This document shows positions 21,750 through 33,712 of a stretch of 64,000 nt of DNA, one piece after another. Positions within the stretch are counted from its first letter, which is position 1; every line of letters starts with the position of its first letter. Below the pieces are notes generated by a model. That model had not been told where the DNA came from. It made no database searches and saw only the letters and a list, made by a program, of their open reading frames with translations. The stretch spans positions 66,971,018-67,035,017 of the forward strand of contig CM045763.1 in assembly GCA_025200525.1 (NCBI GenBank), read 5' to 3'. The translations under genes were made by a program, and so were the position numbers. The stretch comes from Camellia lanceoleosa. Its lineage: Eukaryota; Streptophyta; Magnoliopsida; Ericales; Theaceae.

Positions 21750-22632
21750 TGTGCGGGGGTGATTTCCACACTATGAAGAAGGGTTGAACTTCATGGATAA
21801 ACAGCGTACTTTGGGAATTGAAGATCTGTATAGAATAACAAACGGTGAGGCTGCCTGACCGGGGTTTGGTCGGAAACCCCTCCGATGATAAAGTCAAGGA
21901 CTAAGGGAAAGGAAGATGAGAGAATACAGAGTGTATATGTGTTAAGTGTGTAGATTTTCAGATCCCTTGAGAGTGAATAGTGTTCACCTTTTATAGGAGA
22001 AGGTTGTTTGTAGTTTAAGTCCTTCTCTCTCCGCCATCTGTCCAATGTGTCTTATTCGTGGTCGTCTCCCATTGGAGGAGGATGACCACTCCGCCTGACA
22101 CTCGGGTGCAGGTCTATTTTGTTTGTCTTATTGGCGGACATCTCTCATTGGAGGAGGGCGACCACTCCGTCATCTGGATGCAGGTCCGCTATATATGCAT
22201 TTTGTCCCTCTCAAGACTCCATGTGTCCACGTTCTGTTCATACAGAAGGAGAGGAGCAGAGTTGTTTGTCTCTTGTGGGCCCAAGAAAGATCTTTAGTGA
22301 ATTGGCCTTCTTTGAGTTGGCCTACTCTAGAATGGTTGCCCAACCAGGAGGTCCAACATGTTGCTTAGCCCACTTCGGAGTGGTTGTCTGTTCATCCAGG
22401 AGGTTCAACATGTTACTCAACCTACTTCGGAGTGGTTGGCTGCCCGTCTAGGAGGTCCACCATGTTGCTCGACCCACTTTGGAGTGACATTCGTACATTG
22501 GGCCGAGTTCTTATGATTGTCTTGCTTCAGAGCAAGTGTTGGCCATAGGGCCGAGGTCCAACCTAGCTCAACCTCGGAGTGAGCATCGCATTGGGCCTAG
22601 CACCAAGACTTGATTAATTTTTACCCACTTCA
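21750..22632 (-). repeat. Left (3') LTR of the Tat-lineage element
   Basis: It runs from TGTGCGGGGGTGATTTCC to TTTTTACCCACTTCA on the plus strand (TG...CA) and aligns along its length with 33713-34578. It includes three tandem 48-52-bp units at 22334-22486 built on CCAGGAGGTCCAACATGTT...CGGAGTG. ORFs inside it are incidental. Confidence 0.92.
22334..22486. repeat. Tandem triplet of ~50-bp units in the left Tat LTR
   Basis: Units start near 22334, 22382 and 22434 and share GGTTG, then AGGAGGT.CA.CATGTT, then CACTTCGGAGT. The same triplet lies at about 34273-34436 in the right LTR, so it predates the insertion. Confidence 0.85.
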
Positions 22633-22644
22633 TTTGCCCCTTGG
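22633..22644 (-). promoter_or_regulatory. Probable polypurine tract of the Tat-lineage element
   Basis: Read on the minus strand the bases next to the LTR are AAGGGGCAAA followed directly by the LTR start TGAAGTGGG. The position and mostly purine content fit a plus-strand primer; one C weakens it. Confidence 0.5.
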
Positions 22645-24994
22645 CTTGCGCATACGTTTGGCGAAGCAGAAGCCAATTCTGTCACAAACTTCGAAGTTGG
22701 GTTGATCACAACTTCATTTGAGCTTCGTGAGTTGGATTCAAAATTTTTGTTCGGCTCAACGTTGGCGTCTGCCCAATATTTCGTAGCTCGGTTATGTCCC
22801 AAAACTAAATGTGTATCTTCACTAGCCTCGTAATTGTCTAGCTTGGTGCTCTTTTTAGTCTACCGAGCCGTTGTTTGACTTGAAAAAATATATATATAAA
22901 CAAATTTTTATTTTTTTTTATTTTTAAAAATATATATACACAATTTTTTTTTTGGGGGTACATATATATGTATTTTTTAAAGTTCAACAATTGACCGAGC
23001 AATACAACGTGCTTCAAAGCAATGCAAGCTTGCCATAACATAATTAATTTCTAATTTGTTTTTGATAATGTTGATGGGTAATATTTTGTGGGCCCTACCT
23101 TGATGCCATGCATGGTAATATCATACAAATATGATTTGTGGGGACTTGACATTGTGTTGCTCTTGGTGAAATTGGCATGGGCCCTACAAACTTGGTGCTC
23201 CACTTAATCAAATCTTTAAGTTTGCCATGGAAGTGTTTTGGTGGACCATGTGCTGACTTTCATGCTTTGATCACAAGATGCATATTTTTGCTTGGTTGGT
23301 TTGCACGTCGGTTGGCCGAGTAGGACATTGGAGGCCGAACAATTCAACATTATGTAATACGCTTATTCTGTCCCTATTTGAAGAACATTGGCTTTGTTTG
23401 CTTGGTCCCACCTGTAAGATAAATTGTTGGTGGCTTTAATGCTTGGTCGCCCAAGTCTTATTCCTTTACTTTGTTTGGCCATAATTAATGCAATATTTAT
23501 CTTCCTTGGTCGGTCATCATTCTTCATATCCAGAAGCATTTTTCTTCCTTGGTCATCTTTGTTATTCGGTTGGACTGTTGCTTAGTCAAGTTTATTCTGC
23601 ACCTGATGAGCCGAACAACTCCTATTTAATTTACGCACGACAGGCGCTCGGCTAACTCCAGTTCTGCTTGGTTTATTTTCGTTCGGTTGGACTGTTGCTC
23701 AGCCATGGGTTTGCCATTGCTCGGCCTTAGAGGAGCATCACATTAAATTCGTAGCTCGGTTGCTAGCTTGGTTCGTTGCCATCGATTTAATGAGTTCGGT
23801 CGGTTGTCAGCATTTCAGAGTTTGGTTTGCACCAGCTTTCACACCGCCGGTGATCTCCAATTTGTGCTCGATTTATTCTTATTCGCTTGTCTTTGTTGTC
23901 GTTAGATCGGTCTCAAGATCTATGACTTAGTTTGCTTATCTTCTTCATACTAGAAAACTAGACTTCCTGAACTTGTTTGCTCGATGATTTGGCAAAATTG
24001 CTTAGTGAGGCTTCGGACACTCACTTTCCTTGCATGGCTCACCTGAAAAGTTTGGAGCTGGGCTGACTTCACACTTGGTTGTCACTGTTTTAAGTGTCCT
24101 TTAGCTCGGTCTAAAGTGCTTCAGTTGGCTCGTCCATGAGCATCGCAACTCAGTTGTCTATGATCTTGGCCTTGTCACCAAACCTTAAGCTCAGCCCTGT
24201 CTAATGTACTCACTTCGACCGTCGAGCCATCACGCGTCTTTATTTGATTAGTTTAGGAGCTGCCAACGTGATGTGAAAGCAAGCCCATTTCAAAGTTTTT
24301 TTTTAAAACAAGCAAACCCATCTTACATAACACTTTCTCACTCTAGAAGTTTGAATTTCTGCACCCATTTTTTCCATTTCTCCGCCGCTCACTTTTTGAC
24401 TCAGAACAATGTAACTCATTTTTGGAAAAAGAGTCGACTTTGGTTTTGTCCTTACGCTTTTTTTCTTGGAACTCTAAAGCAATTTTGAAAATCTAAGAGC
24501 TTGACCTTGGGACTCTTCCTATAAATTCAATTTCTTTCCGTAAAGTTGGTAGCTTGCTCCAACGCTAGGTTTTCCCATTTTCTCTCTAGAATTTCAAGTC
24601 GAGAGACCAATCTCTTCTCTATTTCACGTTGGTCCGTTTCTTCTGTCTTGAATAAAGGCATTTTCGATGGAGTGAACCCACTGCCTCACGTCGCCCATGG
24701 CCCGTGAAAGTAATCGCTTTCTTGTGCCTCTATTCCAAAGCTGCTTTTTTACCAAAAGTATCCCATCCCTCGCAGTGGGTTTGCCATTGTAATTTATTGA
24801 TTCATGTTGTTGACACTGTTTTGTAAGTCCTCAGGCCACTGTTATTTATTTATCTATTTATTTATTCTCTCTCTTTGTTTTTTTTTTTGCTCTCCCTTTT
24901 TTTTAATCAATTTATTTTATTTTTATTATTATTTTTTTCTCTCTTTTTTTTTTTTTTTTTTTATGACTCACAATTTTTCTCTTGGTTGCCACAG
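22645..24994. other. Non-coding region between the aORF and the 3' LTR of the Tat element
   Basis: It holds no credible conserved ORF. Words such as GGTTGGACTGTTGCT and TTCGGTTGG recur between 23560 and 23880, suggesting decayed internal repeats. T-rich stretches occur near 22910 and 24880-24960. It is the usual long 3' spacer of Tat-group elements and may include the 5' leader of the opposite-strand gene, with a possible ATG at 24697. Confidence 0.5.
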
Positions 24995-27199
24995 TGGGAT
25001 TGCTTCATCGGAGATGCTCGCCATCGAGTTCCTCTTGATTTTAACACCGTAAGTCATAGAATCTATGTATTTCTTTTTCACCTTTACCATTGCTTTTTTT
25101 GGTTAAGTGTAACATTGAGAGTCGTTTAGCACATAGTTGCTCGGTCGGCCATTATACCTCCAACCTTGCAAGTCATCCTTAGTGTAGTTGTTTAGTGAAA
25201 CGTCACACCTCTCATGGGTAAGTTTCAGAACTTAGTGGACACTCCGGCGGGAAAGGATGAGTTCCGCCGAAGATATAACATTCCCAATGATGTCACGTTG
25301 ACATTGGCGGCAGTAGATGCGGATCGGTCGTGTACGAGCACCACAATGCCCTTCTTAATTGCCTCCATCGTAGAGGGGGTGTTAGGTTTCCGTTGAACCC
25401 TTTATTGGGTCGATTCTTTTTTTATTTTGAACTTACACCAATGCAAATATCAATGAACACATTTTGGAGTGGTAAACGATGTCTCGATCTTGAACGACCT
25501 CTTAAACTTGGACTTGGGTATTTGGGATATCCTTCATTGCTATTCCTTGTCTCATAACAAAGGCGGCAAAACCTACTATGTCAAAGCTCGATCATTGGAC
25601 CTCCAATTTGTCACTGAACTTCCTGATAATGACAAACATGGCTCTGATTTCCTTCAAGTCGGAGGGAATTGGGAGTTTTCGGCTGAGGAGGTGGTTCGAT
25701 CAAAGCGGGTACCACGGAAGAACGGCCACCCAGGTCATTCTTCGTTTTAGTTTCCTTTTGTCCATTCGCTTATTGTTTGTGATTTTTTTTTTTTTTTTTT
25801 TTTAAAGTGTTGTTGTTCTTACTTGCAGGTTCAAAGAAGCTAAAGAGGAGGCCAGAGAAAGAACATCAGAGGGACATCAAAGTTGCATTGAGGTACGAAG
25901 ATCGGTCGGCCTCACATTTGCTTAACTATGTGCGAACTTACAAATATCTCATCCAACGAAAACCCAAAGTAAATGACTTCTCGAGGGACTCACTTGAAAT
26001 AGAAACCGAAGAGCAAGTTGGCCATACCACCGGGGCTTCCTCTTCCGTTGTTGTTTGTTCATCAAGTGGATCACTCAGTAGAGGCTACTCTCCGTCGCCA
26101 GACTTAGCAAACGAAATGGCTCGTCGCCAAAAGCTCAATCTTGATGCCTTAGTCTTTGGATCTGATGACGAGGACCTTCTAGCTGTTTTGACGGTCGACA
26201 CACGAGTTCCTTCTCCACCGATTGAGAGGTCTAAGGGTGGAAAAAAGCATGTTGTTGTTCCTCCTCCTCTCGTTGCTACTCTTGCTCTTCCCACTGATAG
26301 GGCCTCAAAGAGGAAGAGGTCCAAAGGTAAAGAAGTTACTGGGGGTTCTAATGAGCAGGGCTCGGTTGAAGAATGGGTGCCTCCTTTGGAGCATAACGAC
26401 CGAGCAATCACTACATCGGACAACACAATCTACTCAAGCGACTTGGCCTTTGACTTATCAAAGACATTGCTGCTACCTTTGGATATGGCAGAGCAAAACA
26501 TTTCAAGCGACCTGTTGATCAAGGGTTCGGTGCAGATGCTAACCGCAGTAAGTCTTATTCTATGTCTGTCATTTCCTTAAATTTGGTTGTTGAGAATATG
26601 ACATTTTGGTTGGTGTAGTGCATTCAGAGGATGTACATCATGGATGAAAGGCGGCATCGTGAGGAGCAAGAGAGGGTTAAGACGATCAACATGTTGGCTG
26701 ATGCTGATATGTCCTTGAAGGCAGCCGAAGAGGATCTAAAGGAGATGGAAGATGCAAAGAAGAAGGTCAAGTAATCGATGTTCATGGTCGAGTGGAGGGT
26801 CGCAGACATCGATGTCGCCTCAAGTCTTTAAAGTCTAATTATCAAGAGATGGTGGACGAAGCTGAACAGAGGGGCTATGATGAGGCCAAAAAGACCTATT
26901 CAGAGGAGATTTTGAAGCTAAGGGATAAGATCTTTATTAAGGGTTGGACTGGGGCTCTGCGCGCTGCTAAGGTGGAAGAGGCTTCTCCTCTTTATGATAT
27001 TGACGATATCCCAGTCCCTTCGAAGACCGCTGCAAGGGTCAAGATGAGAAGGCCTCGGGGGGATGGAGCTACGGATGTTGATCCTTCTGGCCTTTCTGCT
27101 TTCCTGCCGAGCTCTTCCTTAGTTAGGCAGATTGTCAATCCTACAGAGGAGGAGCAATGTGAGAATGGACACTACGAGGAGGGGCAACGCAAGGAGTAA
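24995..27199 (+). pseudogene. Opposite-strand intron-containing ORF (Transposase_28-like) inside the Tat element
   Basis: Likely exons with GT...AG borders are 24995-25048, 25229-25733, 25829-26547 and from 26619 on. Translated pieces include RRYNIPNDVTLTLA, VRFPLNPLLGRFFFYFELTP and KTYYVKARSLDLQF. Their wording matches the plant 'putative gypsy type transposon' family (Transposase_28, PF04195) from memory of that family. The last exons are charged and heptad-like, suggesting a coiled coil (residues such as EEDLKEMEDAKKKVK), and end with TAA at 27197. At least three frame disruptions occur: two in the second exon near 25380 and 25470, and one near 26780. Tat-group elements are known to carry such an antisense ORF downstream of integrase; its role is unknown. 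Confidence 0.72.
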
Positions 27200-28230
27200 G
27201 TTGTTAGGTTGCCTCGAGTTTTTGCTTTTACTTCTGCTTTAGTAGTTCTTTTGTAATGAAACTTGGAAGTTAATGAAGTATCTTCAACTTTTGTTTTAGT
27301 GCTTGGTTGGATAGGCTATGATACAAACCGAGCTCCCTTTTGTAATGAAGTACCTTATAAATTTGCCAAGTGTTGAACTTGCAACTTGTACTTTTTTATT
27401 TGTCTTGGAGTTCGGTCGGCTGGACCTCTTCTTTTGTAAGGCCGAACTCTTTTTTGTAATTGAAGTTTCATTTCAATGCACTCGTTCTTACATTTCCGCA
27501 AGTGTTGAACTCCTTATCTTCAATTTTTGCTTGTATGTAATGTTTGCCCCCGACCGAGCAGAGGCTCTGCGGCCTAGCAGGCCATCTGTTCGGTCTGATC
27601 AGGCTGCTTGCCTTAGAAAAAATTGAGTGAGTTTTTGATTCCCCCAGTCGAGCATGAGCTTTGTGGCTCAGAAGGTTGTCTGTTCGGTCAGACCATACTT
27701 CATGCCTTAGTAGAGAAAAAATTGTGAAAGTTTTTTATCATGTTGTTCGGCCGCCACTTGACTTGGTCAAGTTTTGGCGTGATTTAATCTCTCGTAGAGT
27801 GTAATTCTGCCCTTCTTCGAGCGCAAATTGTGAATATGGAGCGTGCTTTAAGTAACGATACTTGGCACAAATTCCACCAAGTTATACCACTTGGCACCCC
27901 GCTCCAACCAAAGGGTTGAGCATCAGGGATTGGCTTGAGTTAAGACTCAGGCCAATTTGCTCCACCGAAAGCATAAATGTACAACACAAGTAAATAAGGA
28001 CAAACTGTAAAATAAATTTCCATTCATTGATACTTGTAACTTTTGATTACATCAAGGCATGTTTTGAGAAATACATTACTATAAGTACTTCATCTTAAGA
28101 ATCACATCACTGGAAGTACTTCTTTAGGTTGGCGACGTTCTATGGTCTAGGGATTGCCTTCCTTGATAAGTCAACAAGATAGTAGGCGCCATTGCCAAGT
28201 GCTGAAGTAACCTTGTAGGGGCCCTCCCAG
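27200..28230. other. Spacer between the convergent aORF and integrase 3' ends
   Basis: No supported ORF. It probably holds the 3' ends of two convergent transcripts. Related GTAATGAA words recur near 27254 and 27341, and a GGTCGGAC / GGTCTGATC pattern recurs around 27590-27700. Confidence 0.45.
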
Positions 28231-28980
28231 TTAGCATCGAGTTTCCCCTTCTCCAGGAACTTTCTTATGATCCATTACCTTCCTGAGTACCAAGTCACCT
28301 GGTAGGACTTGCCTTGGACGCACATTCTTGTTGAAGCTTTTAGTGAGTTGTTGCTGGTAAGCCGTCAATCGAATGAGGGCAGCTTCCTTACTTTCTTCAG
28401 CCATGTCCAGAGCTTGGGCGATGGCTTCATCATTGTCTGCTGGCTCAAAGATCTCAGAACGGATGGTAGGAAGGCCAACCTCCAAAGGGATGACTGCTTC
28501 CACCCATTTGCCCTTGGCTTTTTCAAGACGCTTTTTTATCCCGTCAATGATCGTCTTATTGGATGCTTCAGCTTGGCCATTGCCCTGTGGGTAGGCCGGA
28601 GTGGAATTTCGGAACTTTATTTTCAAGTCAATGCAAAATTTCCTGAAGATCTTGCCATCAAATTGTGTGCCATTGTTAGAGAGAAGGACTCTGGGAATGC
28701 CAAATCGAGTCACAACATTACGCCAAACAAACCTTTTAGTGTTCCGCTTTTGATCTTGCACAAGGCCTCCTCCTCCACCTCCACCTACTTGGTGAAGTAG
28801 TCAGTTACAGCGATGAAGAACCTCTTATTCCCAGTTTCCCTAGCTAATGGTCTAACAATGTCTAAGCCCCACTAAGCGAATGGCCAAGGACTGGTAATGG
28901 GGGTTAGAGCTTTGGCTGGCTGGTGAATGAAGGGAGCAAACTTTTGGCACTTGTCACACTTGCGGACATATTGTTAGGCC
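28231..28980 (-). pseudogene. Tat-lineage integrase core and C-terminal part
   Basis: The catalytic core is recognised by GLDIVRPLARETGNKRFF (first Asp), a later SNNGTQFDGKIF segment, and NGQAEASNKTI (catalytic Glu). In this family the middle motif normally reads SDNG; here the Asp is Asn, so the DDE triad is broken even apart from stops. A stop replaces the Trp expected after YFTK at about 28797. The C-terminal part has the VRPRQVLPGDLVLRKV segment typical of gypsy integrases. The normal role is insertion of cDNA into host DNA. Confidence 0.88.
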
Positions 28981-29294
28981 TCATTTTGCATGTGCGGCCA
29001 CCAATACCCGTGTGTTAGGGCTCGGTGTGCCAAGGACCGACCACCAATGTGACTCCCACAGATTCCATCATGGATCGCATAAAGCACATCTTCTACCAGA
29101 TTTGTATGAACACAGAGTAGATAAGGGCCCGTATAGGACTTTTTGTAAAGCTTGCCAGATGGGGAGACCCAAAATCGAGCAGCTCTATGCCTTGTCTTGT
29201 GTGCTTCTTTTTTGTCTTCAGGAAGGGTGCCATTCTTTAAGAAGGCCAGGAGTGGGTCCATCCAACTTGGGCCCAAATCAGAGCAGAGGACCAT
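28974..29294 (-). pseudogene. Tat-lineage integrase N-terminal HHCC domain
   Basis: IHDGICGSHIGGRSLAHRA supplies the His pair and GYWWPHMQNEA the following conserved tract; a stop at 28974 cuts it before the two cysteines, which follow in the next segment (KCDKCQKFAPF region near 28950). In Tat elements this zinc-binding domain directly follows the second RNase H, as it does here. Confidence 0.85.
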
Positions 29295-29299
29295 TTCGA

Positions 29300-29725
29300 C
29301 TAGTTGAATACTTGGTCAGTACATATTCCACCCATATTTTGCGGCCATCTCGAGTCCACCGAGGAACCTGTGCAAGCTAAAGCATCAGGATAACCATTTC
29401 CTTCTGGACAAATCTTCTCGAGTTTGATGGCTTGGAACTTTCTGATCAAATTTTTGGCCTGTTCTGCATAAGTGGCCATTCGTTCATCACGAGCCTCGTA
29501 AACTCCAGAGAGTTGGTTGACCACTGATTGGGAGTCACTAAAGACGAGTCGATCCTCCGCGTTGAAGTGTTCAGTACTTCGCAGGGCGGCTAGTAAAGCT
29601 TCATACTCTGCTTCATTATTAGAAGATTTCCAGCCCAATCGAATGGCCTGCTCCCACATGAATCCTTCAGGAGAAATAAAGACAACTCCTGCCCCTGAGC
29701 CTTTTTGGTTAGAAGAACCGTCCAC
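29300..29725 (-). pseudogene. Archaeal-type second RNase H (aRNH) of the Tat-lineage element
   Basis: MDGSSNQKGSGAGVVFISPEG, SNNEAEYEALLAALR and LVFSDSQSVVNQLSG give the catalytic Asp, Glu and Asp, and PDALACTGSSVD the final Asp region. This domain lies after the usual RT-linked RNase H and is the diagnostic extra module of Tat-group Ty3/gypsy elements. The local frame is open for 141 codons but disconnected from its neighbours. Confidence 0.9.
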
Positions 29726-29788
29726 AAACAGCTTCCATACGTGTCCAACAAAAAGTTTCCATGCTTCGGCTGGGGATTGCCCTTTGTG

Positions 29789-31510
29789 CTAGGCAGTCAT
29801 ATTGACCAAAGCTGAGCTCCCTTCGGAGGGGACAACTGGTCCCAGGGTGAATTCTGCAACAAAGTCTGCCAGGACTTGAGCTTTGATAGCTATTTGAGGT
29901 TGGAACTTGATATCAAACTCTCCAAGCTCCACCGCCCACTTTGTTGTTCGGCCTGAGAAATCTGCTTGACTAAACACTGACTTGAGGGGGAATTCATTGA
30001 GGATGTTGATGGTATGTCCTTGAAAGTAGTGAACAAGCTTCCTAAAGGCAATTAATAGGGCATATGCCAATTTCTCTAATGGCAAGTATCTAGTTTCGGC
30101 ATCTAAGAGGGTTTTGCTAACATAATACACTGGTTTTTACTCCTTTCCATCATCTCTGACCAACACTGCACTAACAGCATGATTAGAAACAACCAAGTAA
30201 AGGAAAAACTCTTCGTTGGCGACAGGTGTAGATAGAAGGGGAGGGGAGGATAAATACTTCTTCAAATCTTCTAGTGCTTCGGAGCACTGGCTTCCCTATT
30301 CAAAACTGGTTTTCTTCCTTAGAAGTTGGAAGAAGGGCTTCATCCGATCAGAAGACCGACTAATGAAACGGTTAAGTGCTGCAGCCATGCCAGCAAGTTT
30401 TTGGAGTTCCTTAGCCTTTGTTGGCGCTTTAAGGTCTTGGAGGGCTTTGATTTGGTCGGGGTTGGCTTCAATGCCCCGCCTAGTCACCATATACCCCAAG
30501 AACTTCCATGATCCTACTCCAAAGGCACATTTTGAGGCATTCAGTCGAAGCTTGTGAGTCTTCAGAATTCTAAACACTTGCTCAAGGTCCCTTAGATGGT
30601 GCTCGGCCAACTTGCTTTTGACGACCATGTCATCAATGTATGCTTCTATGGTTTTACCGAGCTGGTCCTTGAACATTTTGGTGACCATTTGTTGGTAGGT
30701 CGCACCAGCGTTCTTTAAGCCGAAGGGTATCACTTTGTAGCAGTAAGTACCTCTAGGGTTGATGAAAGCCGTTTTCTCCGGTTAGGATTGAACACGGGAT
30801 CCGTGGTAGCCAATCGAGGTGTCTAGAAAGCTCATGCGCCCATGTTCAGCCGCTATGCTAACAAGTTAATCTATTCGTGGAAGGAGGAAGCTATCCTTGG
30901 GGCAAGCTTTGTTAAGGCTAGTGAAATCAACGCAGACTCTCCATTTGTCATTCTTCTTCTTCACCACGACTTGTTGATGTACCACTTTGGGCAATCGTGA
31001 CTTCTAATGACTCCAAATGACTAAAAGTTTGTCCACCTCTTCAATCACTGCATTGGTGTGCTACGTGGATGACCGTTTACTCTTCTAAACAACAGGCCGC
31101 GCTCATAATTGGACGTTGAGTTGATGACAAGCATAATTAGGGTCCAACCCAGGAGTGTCATAGGCCGACCAGACAAACACTTTAATGTTTTTACGGAGTA
31201 GAGCCAGTAATTGCTCTTTCTCTCCAACAGTGAGGGAAGTACCGAGTAGAAAGAACTTGTCTGGGTTTTCTTCTTCTACCAAGACTTTCTCTAGGTCTTT
31301 TACCATCTTCTCGGTCGGCACTCTGCCGACATCTTCTAGAACTGGCTGGTCAAGTACTTCCACCATCTGCACTTGGTCGCAGACTTGTTTGGTTTTCATG
31401 GTAGCAATGAAGCAGTGTTTGGCTGCCACTTGGTCTCCGCGAATCTCCTCTACTCCATACTTGGTTGGAAAGCGAATGAGTTGGTGATAGGTGGAAGGGA
31501 CTGCCTCCAT
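29789..31510 (-). pseudogene. Tat-lineage reverse transcriptase with connection/RNase H
   Basis: Pieces in order are the pre-RT linker (31103-31510), the RT finger (WRVCVDFTSLNKACPKDSF near 30920), [15 protein letters not shown], the catalytic [11 protein letters not shown], and [19 protein letters not shown] (30296-30733). The RNase H segment MYYVSKTLLDAETRYLPLEK and TKWAVELGEFDIKFQPQ follows (29789-30130). Stops occur near 30870, 30785 and 30296. The YxDD motif itself is intact. The protein would copy element RNA into cDNA. Confidence 0.9.
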
Positions 31511-32074
31511 CTAATGAATCCAAGGTCGGCCAAGGATGACATTGTAGGGAGACGGGATGTTTACCACCAAGAAGCCAACAGAGACCACCTTGGACTTAGC
31601 TATGACAGACAGAGTTATTCGGCCGAGCGGCCATTCTGTTTGCGAGTTAAAACCAACTAAAGGGGAGGTGGCAGGTGTCAGGTGTTGCTTATTAAGGCCA
31701 AGTTTCTTGAAAAACTCATAATACATGATGTCTGCGGCACTTCCTTGGTCGATCAAGACTCGCTTCATATCGAACTTGTTGGCCACACCAACTGTAACGA
31801 TGAGGGCATCGGTGTGGGGGTGCTGGATTCTCTCTAGGTCCTTCTCGGTGAACACGACGTTAAACGGAGAAGGTCTGGCTTCTGTCTTGGACTTTTTAGG
31901 AGGAGGTCCTACCGACATTACCTGTTGAATATGGTTGGCTCGTTGGATTTCTTCTCGAATGATGTTTTCTTTCGGTCGGGCCATTCCATGGATTACGTTT
32001 GTGACCAACCTCGGGGCAGGGTTCTCTTCAAGAGGGGCTTGGTCTAGTCCTTGTTTTTCCCTCGTCTTATACAC
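31511..32074 (-). pseudogene. Tat-lineage aspartic protease region
   Basis: The segment RVLIDQGSAADIMYYEFFKKL corresponds to the D-x-G-S-A-D-I protease signature; Gln occupies the position after Asp where Gly or another small residue is usual. NVILGRPWIH supplies the usual C-terminal LGR-W motif. It is a pepsin-like retroelement protease that would cut the Gag-Pol precursor. It sits between gag and RT as expected and ends in a stop at 31511. Confidence 0.85.
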
Positions 32075-32086
32075 GTCTATCCATTG

Positions 32087-33143
32087 TTAGAGGTGTCCCA
32101 CCGTAACTAAGTCCTCAAAGTGTTGTTTGAGAGCTCTGCAATTTTGTGTCTTGTATCCCTTCTCTCGATGATAGGTGCAACGCAGTGTCTGATTGCTCCG
32201 AGCAGGGTCTCCAGGCATCTTAGCTGGCCAGACAAAGAAGGCTTCCCCTTTAAGTTTCTCGACGAGCTCAGATATTGGCTCTTTGAAGACTAGAGTGATG
32301 CCTTCATAAGACTTGGCCCTTTCCTCTTCGCTTTCAGAGAGCTGTTCCTTTGGCCATAGTTCTGCCGCCATCCCTCTTGGTCGCCTTAGGTGGTTAAGGT
32401 GGTTTGACTTCTTCTTCAAAGAACCACAACATGTAATCGGCAACATCTTCCACACGAGCTTGTTGCTCTATTCGATCCCCCAAAGCCTTCATGGTGGAGG
32501 CAGGTCGTTTTGTGAACGATTGCCTTAGCTTGTGCGAAGGAGGTAGGCCTTGTTTGAAGTATAGCACGGCCAATTGTTCACTGCAAACATTTTCCTCTAA
32601 GTCGCCATATTCCTTCCAATACCATCGCGCGTACTGGCGTAGGGTCTCTTTCCTTTCCTTTCGGATATTGAACAAGGTATCTAACTGCTTCAGGACTCTG
32701 CTGTTGGAGACAAATCGGGCTAAGAACGCCTCAGAGAGCTGCGCCCAGTCATAAATTGAACCACTGGGGAGTTTGTCAAACCATCGAAGGCCTAGTTCTC
32801 CTAGGCTAGAAGGGAAGACTTTACACATGAGCGCATCTTTGCGGTTCTAGAGGGACATCATCTGGCGGTAATGGCTAATGTGAGTAAGAGGGTCCATCTT
32901 CCCATCATAGAGAATGAATTTCGGTGGGCTATACTTCCGTGGAGGTTCTACAGCTTCTATCTCTAGAAAGAAGGGGGTGGACACCAACCGGTCTAGAGTG
33001 CGACGCTCTTGTTGGTGTATGGACCGGTCCAACTGGTCCCTTTCCCTATTGAGCTGGCATTTCTCCTCCCTATCTCTTCGACGTTCTCCTTTCCTGCATA
33101 GCCGTCGTGCCTCTTCTTTGTTATCATTCAGCCAACTTCTCAA
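32087..33143 (-). pseudogene. Tat-lineage gag
   Basis: Three frame pieces. 32847-33143 is rich in Arg, Glu and Asp and contains PPKFILYDGKMDPLTHISHYR, typical of gag start regions. 32394-32828 holds the retrotrans_gag core (LGELGLRWFDKLPSGSIYDW and LFNIRKERKETLRQYARW). 32087-32455 ends in a zinc-knuckle-like CTYHREKGYKTQNCRALKQH. Stops and a frameshift separate them. Gag would form the particle that packages the element RNA. Confidence 0.87.
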
Positions 33144-33694
33144 ATCGTGCGGTCACTCATCGCGATGGCAATGAAAGGTTTCAGATAGGCGGCTAACAGT
33201 CCTTTGCCTTTTATGAGAATTCTCTCGTGGGTTATTTTTTTGTAGGTTGTTTGTCCCATCACCGCCCCTTCACTAAGTACCGTAATCGGCTACGCCTCTA
33301 CCAAGAGGGCTACGATCGCAGGTTTTTTGGCGGAGGGGAGAAGGGCACGCCTCTTGGCGATGGTCCACCAACGGATTTTCTTGGCTCACCGAGTCGCTAT
33401 GAACTTCATCAATTGCGCGAAACTCGCTGATCTCCAAACCCATTGAGTCGATGATGCGTCACGGTGGTCTTTTCAACAAAAAGACGTTGAGACGTCTTAA
33501 CGGCAATGACACGGCGTCGCTCCGCCGCATTGGGTGTCTGATCGTCGTGGTCCATAAGGTCATCGTGCACTAGAGGGAATTCCAGACCCTTATCTTTGGT
33601 TCTCTCCGTCATTGGAGTCCTCTCTACTAGCCCAAAGTGGGGTGTATCTTCGATTGCGATCGCCGAAGTTCGTCACGAAGCAAACAGTGGTTTT
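33144..33694. other. 5' leader of the Tat-lineage element (minus-strand sense)
   Basis: This lies between the PBS and gag. Small ORFs on either strand show no family features. No other signal is recognised. Confidence 0.5.
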
Positions 33695-33712
33695 CCCACA
33701 GACGACGCCAAT
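33695..33712 (-). promoter_or_regulatory. Primer binding site of the Tat-lineage element
   Basis: Directly inside the right (5') LTR, the minus strand reads TTGGCGTCGTCTGTGGGA. This resembles the TTGGCGCCGTCTGTGGGA site seen in many plant Ty3/gypsy elements, with one C-to-T change at a CG. I do not assign the tRNA. Confidence 0.75.

Noticed and set aside
22058..22451. Overlapping ORFs of up to 110 codons
   Set aside because: They fall in the left Tat LTR, and equivalents appear in the right LTR; they read through the ~50-bp tandem triplet.
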